From: Otis tarda
Taxonomy: Eukaryota > Chordata > Aves > Otidiformes > Otididae
Assembly (NCBI GenBank): GCA_026413225.1
Contig: CM048552.1
Coordinates: 144,783,053 to 144,847,052 of the forward strand
Direction: 5' to 3'
Length of the DNA: 64,000 nucleotides
Below are positions 58,742 to 64,000 of this stretch, one piece after another (positions within the stretch are counted from its first letter, which is position 1; each line of letters begins with the position of its first letter). A model generated the notes under the pieces. The model did no database searches. It worked only from the letters and a program-made list of their open reading frames with translations, and was not told the origin of the DNA. The position numbers and the translations under genes were made by a program.

Positions 58742-61060
58742 GCAAAGATACAGAGGGGAATTCACTGGAGGGAGTTAGAGGAGAACTCCTATCTAGCTCT
58801 TTTCTGTCTAGTGGTTGTCTTCCCCCTAACATGAAGAGAAACAACAGCAGAGCCTTTTGGCCCAATGACCACCTCCCACTTTCTTGAGTAGTTGTGGGAA
58901 TAAAGCTACAGGCACCCAGTGTGGTCCTTTCCGAGGTCCTCATCCTTGACTCATGAGACAACTCATGGTGATGGCAAAGGGGAAAGCCCACACCTTGACC
59001 TCTCCCGTGTCCCAGGTCAGGCAGTAAGATGTAGGTATATTCTGCACTGCCCAGGTAATTTCAGCTCCCCTTCAGGGACACCACCAAACCAAGCCTGTCA
59101 GAGCCACCCCAGGGTCCTATCCAGACTCTTTGCAATGCATAGTCTTGCTAGCTCACCACACAGCATCTTGAGCCTTGGCTTTGTGGGACAGGAGATCTCC
59201 AGGCTCTCCTGGGTCACTGGGCTGCCAGCTAGGCCCAGGTGCCACCACCGTTTGCAAACACCAGAGTTGCAAGTGAAAGGCATTTGCAGCTGATTTCGCC
59301 ACGATGAGACATTGGCTGAATGCTCCATGGGCCTACTTGTTTTAGAGATCTGTAATCTTTGCTTTCCAATTCCTTAATAGCAGACATTGAGCTAATGTTA
59401 AAAACAGGTATCGATCTCCAAAGTTATTTGGAGCAGCAAAATGGAAATATGAATTAATAACAACTGAAAACAGGTTAGCAAAATAAGTTTGCTGTGTGAT
59501 TTCCAGATGAAAGCCTGGAAGAAATACAGTTCATGTCCAAAAACCTTTAAGATCTAAGCCCAGCCACAGAGAGCAGGAGGCAGCAAAAGCATGGAGATCA
59601 CTCTTCCATGAAGGAAAAGTGAGAGAAGAAAGCCTCCATACAAGATATGGATGAGAAATTTACAGTAATAGCACTGTGGTCAGTGGATTAAAGGAATGCA
59701 ACTTCAGCTGTGTTTCCCCTGCCAAAAAAAGACGGCAGCATATACAGGGAGAAGTGGCCGAAGCTGGCTCCCTGCTGGGAAATCGTGGTGATGCTGAGGC
59801 ACAGGGAGTACGTACCCAGATGCAGTCAGTCAAAGTAAAAACTTCAAAGGATGGCACCTTCTGCCCCCACTCGTGGGCTGATTTCCACTACACATGTCAG
59901 ATGGACTTACGGTGCCTTTTTCCCCTCCCAGTTATGCAGCAATAAAGCTCTCTAGTCAAAATATACTTTTTCTGACAGTAAAGAAATTGCCTCTGTGCAA
60001 GCCTTTGCTGAGAAGATATTCAGCTCATTGCAAGACACACATCTCCTTACATAGACAAATAATTTATCCCACTGCCCAGATTACCACCACAGGAGGAATA
60101 ATCTGGAAATATAAATATCCTGCTGGCAAACCTTCAAAAATAAAAATGGGCTGGGGAAGGGGATAGAAATCCCTGCAAATCTTGTGGGTTTGGAATGGTT
60201 GGATTATATTAATTTGGTTATTGGGATTCCTCAGCTTGAAGCAACATCCCTCCAGGAGGAAAGGTATCTGTGATTCTACCTTCTGGCTCTGCACACTCCT
60301 TGATAACACACCCTCTGTCCAGCACTTTATAATGATGACAAACCTCCCCCTGGAGACTGAAAGGACTTTAATGCTGTAAGTAGCTTTTTAAAAATGAGAT
60401 TCCTCTGAACATTTACATTTTCTATTTGTGGAAGGTGTCAGGTTAATGACTCATTTAGAATAACAAAAAGCCACCTCATGACAAATTTTCATCCCTTATA
60501 TCTATAGCTGTTACTGCCTAGAACTAATCCAGGATTTCTCTCCACAAATTTTTGTGATTTTTGTAGTTGAGTGTAATCTACTCGGTAATTAAATATCTTA
60601 GTTTATACACAGAGACATTATACACTTTGCATTGTGTGACTTATACTCTACAGGTTGTCTTAATTTTGTTTCTTGTTCCTTTTTCTTCTTGCAGTAGGTG
60701 TCTAGAGATTCCCTGATGCCTTCTAATGTTGTATTACGGAGCAAATTATTTCCAATATTTTCTAGATAGTTATTTAGATAAAATAGAACCAATACTGAAC
60801 AATAAGAAATTAACCTCTCTGCATTAACTTAGCATGAAATGATTGATATTTACTAAAACTACAACCTGCTTCCTAGGGACTTCATGCATCCAGATGAAGT
60901 TTCCTACTCTACTCTTCTCAGCAAGTAGCCAGTAAAGCACCCTAATCCCAAGTGGTGCAGTAGAAATAATAGAAGATTTGCAGCATGTTTTTAAAGACAT
61001 TTTTTAGCGTAAATTCCTAATACCTGACAAATCCGACTGAAAAACTGTATTAAATTGCAG

Positions 61061-61153
61061 GCGTGTCAGTCAAGAAACAAGCTACATCATCCGGGGCAGC
61101 GTGAGTCAGTGCCGGAGGAACTTCAGCTCTTCCCTGGGAGCTCCACATCCATG
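61061..61153 (+). other. Candidate 93-nt exon (unproven)
   Basis: AAATTGCAG precedes and GTGAGC follows, so both ends fit splice sites, although the pyrimidine tract is weak. The length is divisible by three. Two phases are open across it, and an alternative donor GTGAGT lies at 61101. The segment is locally GC-richer than its flanks. I do not recognise the peptide. Confidence 0.15.
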
Positions 61154-63662
61154 GTGAGCATCGAACTTCACAGTTCTGTCCAAAAGTAATTTACCCTCAT
61201 GTAGCAGCACAAATTGGTGGCCAAACATCTGTATTCCTCCAAAACCTCACCCTTTTCTGGAACACATTACATGCATTTTAAGGTGTCAGCCACATGGCTT
61301 CTCCAATGCATCTTTCACACGGTCAAGTACAACAGAAGTTGGGTGTTTTGCAGTAGATGTAACAACAACCTCTATGGACACTGAGACACCCTCCTGCTGT
61401 CACACTCAGCCAGGCACTGCTGCTGCCCCACCGTCCCAGTAAGCCTGCAGCATCCCCCAGCAACGTGTCAGACTACACGGCCTGAAACCCAGCCCGAAAA
61501 GATGGAGGCTGCATGTTTGTGGTGTCTCAGGGAATTCAAATTCAAGCTCAGCTTAGCAGGTAAAAGAACAGGGTTTTAACAGCCTTCCATCTCTGCAAGC
61601 TGAGGCAGGTTTGTGAAGAGCTGCATGTTTGAGGCAGAGCTTATTTATTGACTTAAGTATCTTTCCCAAGAGAATTGGATAAAGAAACTTTGATGGGGCC
61701 ATACATTCTTGGACTATGCAACATTTTATTTTGTTCATAAATACAAATGCCTCATTAACTGTGCAAATGAATTTCCTCTCCAATTATGTTTACCTTTTAT
61801 TAGATATTTCAATATAGAAAAACAAGTAAGCACTGGCATAAAATATTGCACTGTGTTGAACTCTCTGTATTTATCTAAAGTATTTTTTTCCAAAGTCCTT
61901 CTTTGTGCAGCCTTAAAACATTCAAGTTTATTCCTCTTCAGAAGCAAATCAGATTTCAAAATCTTCAGCAGACTGGAACATCCATCCTTCTAACTACTGG
62001 TAATATAAATTCTGCAAATACAGGACTATTATTCACCATAGAGCTCTCTTAGCTCTGCAGAAATGAAGGAAGTAATTTATAAAAAAAAACATACATAAAG
62101 CAAACCCATGTCTTAGAAAGTCTGTGAGTACATGAGATAATATCATAGGCTTAGATCCTTTCAGGGGGAAGATACTACTTGCACACATTGATGTTTCTGG
62201 CTGGTACCTTAGAGGACAATAGAGCAAGAAGGTGAGATGGGGACTAAATTTTCCCCAGATCTCAGGATAATCCCTTCTGAGCATTTTTAGTATTGTCACA
62301 GACATGATCCGTTAAAGGTATGAGAAACAACACTTGTAGGGAGAGATAATCTAATTTGTTATAACTCTTGCTAATAGGTCACTCAATTTGCTGTGACAAT
62401 GTTCTCAGGAAAACGAGCTGCCAACTATTTCTGGGTGTTGCTTTCCAAGTGTGAGAGTGTGAATCTCTATTACGCTGCTTCTGTGGACAGGGACTGGGCT
62501 GGGGGAAAAGGGACTTGTTAAAGATGCTGCAGTGAAACACTGGCAGGGCTGTCAGCACCCAGGCCTCTCTCTCACCTGCTGGTTTAGCAGAAACCTTTAC
62601 TGACATCCTTGTAAAATTAAAAGTTACAGCCTCATTCCTTCAGTAGTTACAGACACGCTAAACTTCAGGCATGGGAGTGGTTCCATTAAAGCCAATTACT
62701 TGCATGCTTCATGTTGAACATCCTTTTCGGAGAAGCCCCAAACCAGCCCCGAAATGAAATCCAAGTTTAAGAGACCATACCCAGAGCAATGTCACCAAAC
62801 ATGGACATCTATCATTGTCCTTTTGCTCTGCGCCAGCTGCCATGTCACCCACTGACAGGCTCTGAAGCACTGCCTCTGGCCAAAATTTTGTTCCTTGGGG
62901 ATGCCCCACTCCTCGCTGTTTGAAAAGCTTTAAAGGCTGGAATTGCTATCATGAAAGGGGTGGTGAGGGCTTCACAGCACAACAGGACAATGGGATTTGC
63001 CATTCCATCCCCAGGTCTGGCAAAAGCCCCACCTCACCAGCTCTGGAGCCTGCTGCCAAAGGTATTGACCACTGAAGCTCTGAGTAAAAGTCATGGGAGT
63101 TCTGGATGCGAAGAAGGTGACAGTATATGCTTAACACATGTCTGTCCGCATTTCTTGTGCTTTTGGGCAGGTATTTCCTGCATAGGCTGTTATTTAAAAT
63201 AATCAATAGAGATTTTAGACCTCAAGAGCTATATTTTTTACTTAAATCTAAAGATATGCAATACATCGTTAAATGATGGTTAATGGAGAAGCAGGGAAAA
63301 AAAACCCCACATTTAAAAGCATCTACTGCGTGCCATCAGTGATTATCTTTCAAACTTAGACATTATAAGTCAAATTTTCCTCAGCTGAACCTGACTGGTA
63401 GTTAATGAAACTGGTACCATTTTGGTTATGTAAGTCTAAATACATTTGTGAAGCTCAAATGTTAAAGTCTTCTCTGGCTGCGAGCCTCCCTGGGGCACAC
63501 ATGGATACATTTCTTCCTATGTGAGTAGGAAGGAATTGATAGATAAAATTCAGATGGACACAAGCTATGCTATCTCACCCTCCCCAAAGTTTACATGAAT
63601 CTTTTCAGCCGCTGTACAGTATTAGTAGAAGCGAGATTTCTCTCTGTTTTCTTTCTTTACAG

Positions 63663-63790
63663 ACTCAAGACAGTAGAGCTAAATTCACAGGCCAAATCCA
63701 CCTACCCATTTGCACTATTTTTCTTTTCAAGTTATATTTTCTGACAGTTTTAAATTTTGCTACAAATAAAACTCAACTGAAACTGGGAGT
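63663..63790 (+). other. Candidate terminal exon with poly(A) signal (unproven)
   Basis: A strong acceptor (TCTCTGTTTTCTTTCTTTACAG, ending at 63662) is followed within about 100 bases by AATAAA (63765-63770) and a GT-rich stretch. This layout fits a small 3' terminal exon. Coding potential is poor and no gene is identified. Confidence 0.15.
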
Positions 63791-64000
63791 TGTATTCATT
63801 TTGGACCTTTTTTTTTGGCAAATCCACTGATTTAAAGCAGTTTGGGTGCAGCTTTATTAGGATTCTGTGAATCACTTTGTTGTGTAGCAGACTGCAAAAA
63901 AGAGCAGTCTGAGGGATGCATTAATAATAATAAAGTTGATGGTGTGATGTGATAGCGAAAGGTGGCTTTAAGCAGTGTTATTTGGGGTAATTATAATTAG

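Larger units (their letters stand above)
58742..64000. other. Unique DNA, no gene seen
   Basis: No tRNA, LTR or CR1 was recognised. Two weak candidate exons are listed (61061-61153, and 63663 onward). Frames of 124 codons or less look random. Conserved noncoding elements cannot be judged without an alignment. Confidence 0.45.

Overview
The window looks like bird nuclear DNA, probably intergenic or deep intronic. The evidence is CR1 LINE copies with typical avian 3' ends, solo LTRs of types common in birds, a eukaryotic tRNA gene with internal A and B boxes, and no dense open reading frames. I recognise no host protein-coding gene. The only long open frames lie in repeats (the pentanucleotide satellite, CR1 or LTR copies) or are isolated ORFs of 160 aa or less with no recognisable family. 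The one convincing host gene is tRNA-Glu(CTC) at 14511-14582.

Layout. 1-9764: mostly unique AT-rich DNA with traces of very old amniote repeats (990-1101, 4334-4402) and an old antisense CR1 (3632-4000). 9765-10305: a broken CR1 ending in a fold-back. 14511-14582: tRNA-Glu, with an antisense LTR remnant 62 bp downstream. 15247-15395: an old antisense CR1 piece. 15396-23584: mostly unique, with a GGAA-type purine tract at 22227-22350. 23585-25157: an older CR1 split by a younger CR1, which itself carries a 33-bp scrap of an LTR terminus. 26233-27382: a 1150-bp antisense solo LTR flanked by CACAC duplications. 33592-34187: a 596-bp antisense solo LTR flanked by GTGCC duplications. 41332-43437: about 2.1 kb of CTTCC pentanucleotide satellite interleaved with CTTCC+CGCAC or CACAC decamers. 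46079-46723: a head-to-head inverted composite of the second LTR family. 54562-56010: a 1.4-kb antisense CR1 with dead reverse transcriptase. 57255-57665: a very old CR1. 58308-58741: a CR1 3' end of the same subfamily as the young copy at 24160.

The genes do not form an operon or pathway. The content records layered retroelement insertion, microhomology deletion, inversion and satellite growth. The most notable points are the satellite's two-unit structure and skewed CpG decay, the inverted LTR composite without target duplication, and the in-frame LTR scrap inside a CR1 ORF. Two or three splice-flanked candidate exons are listed at low confidence. Repeat family assignments rest on recall of avian consensus features, since no database could be searched.
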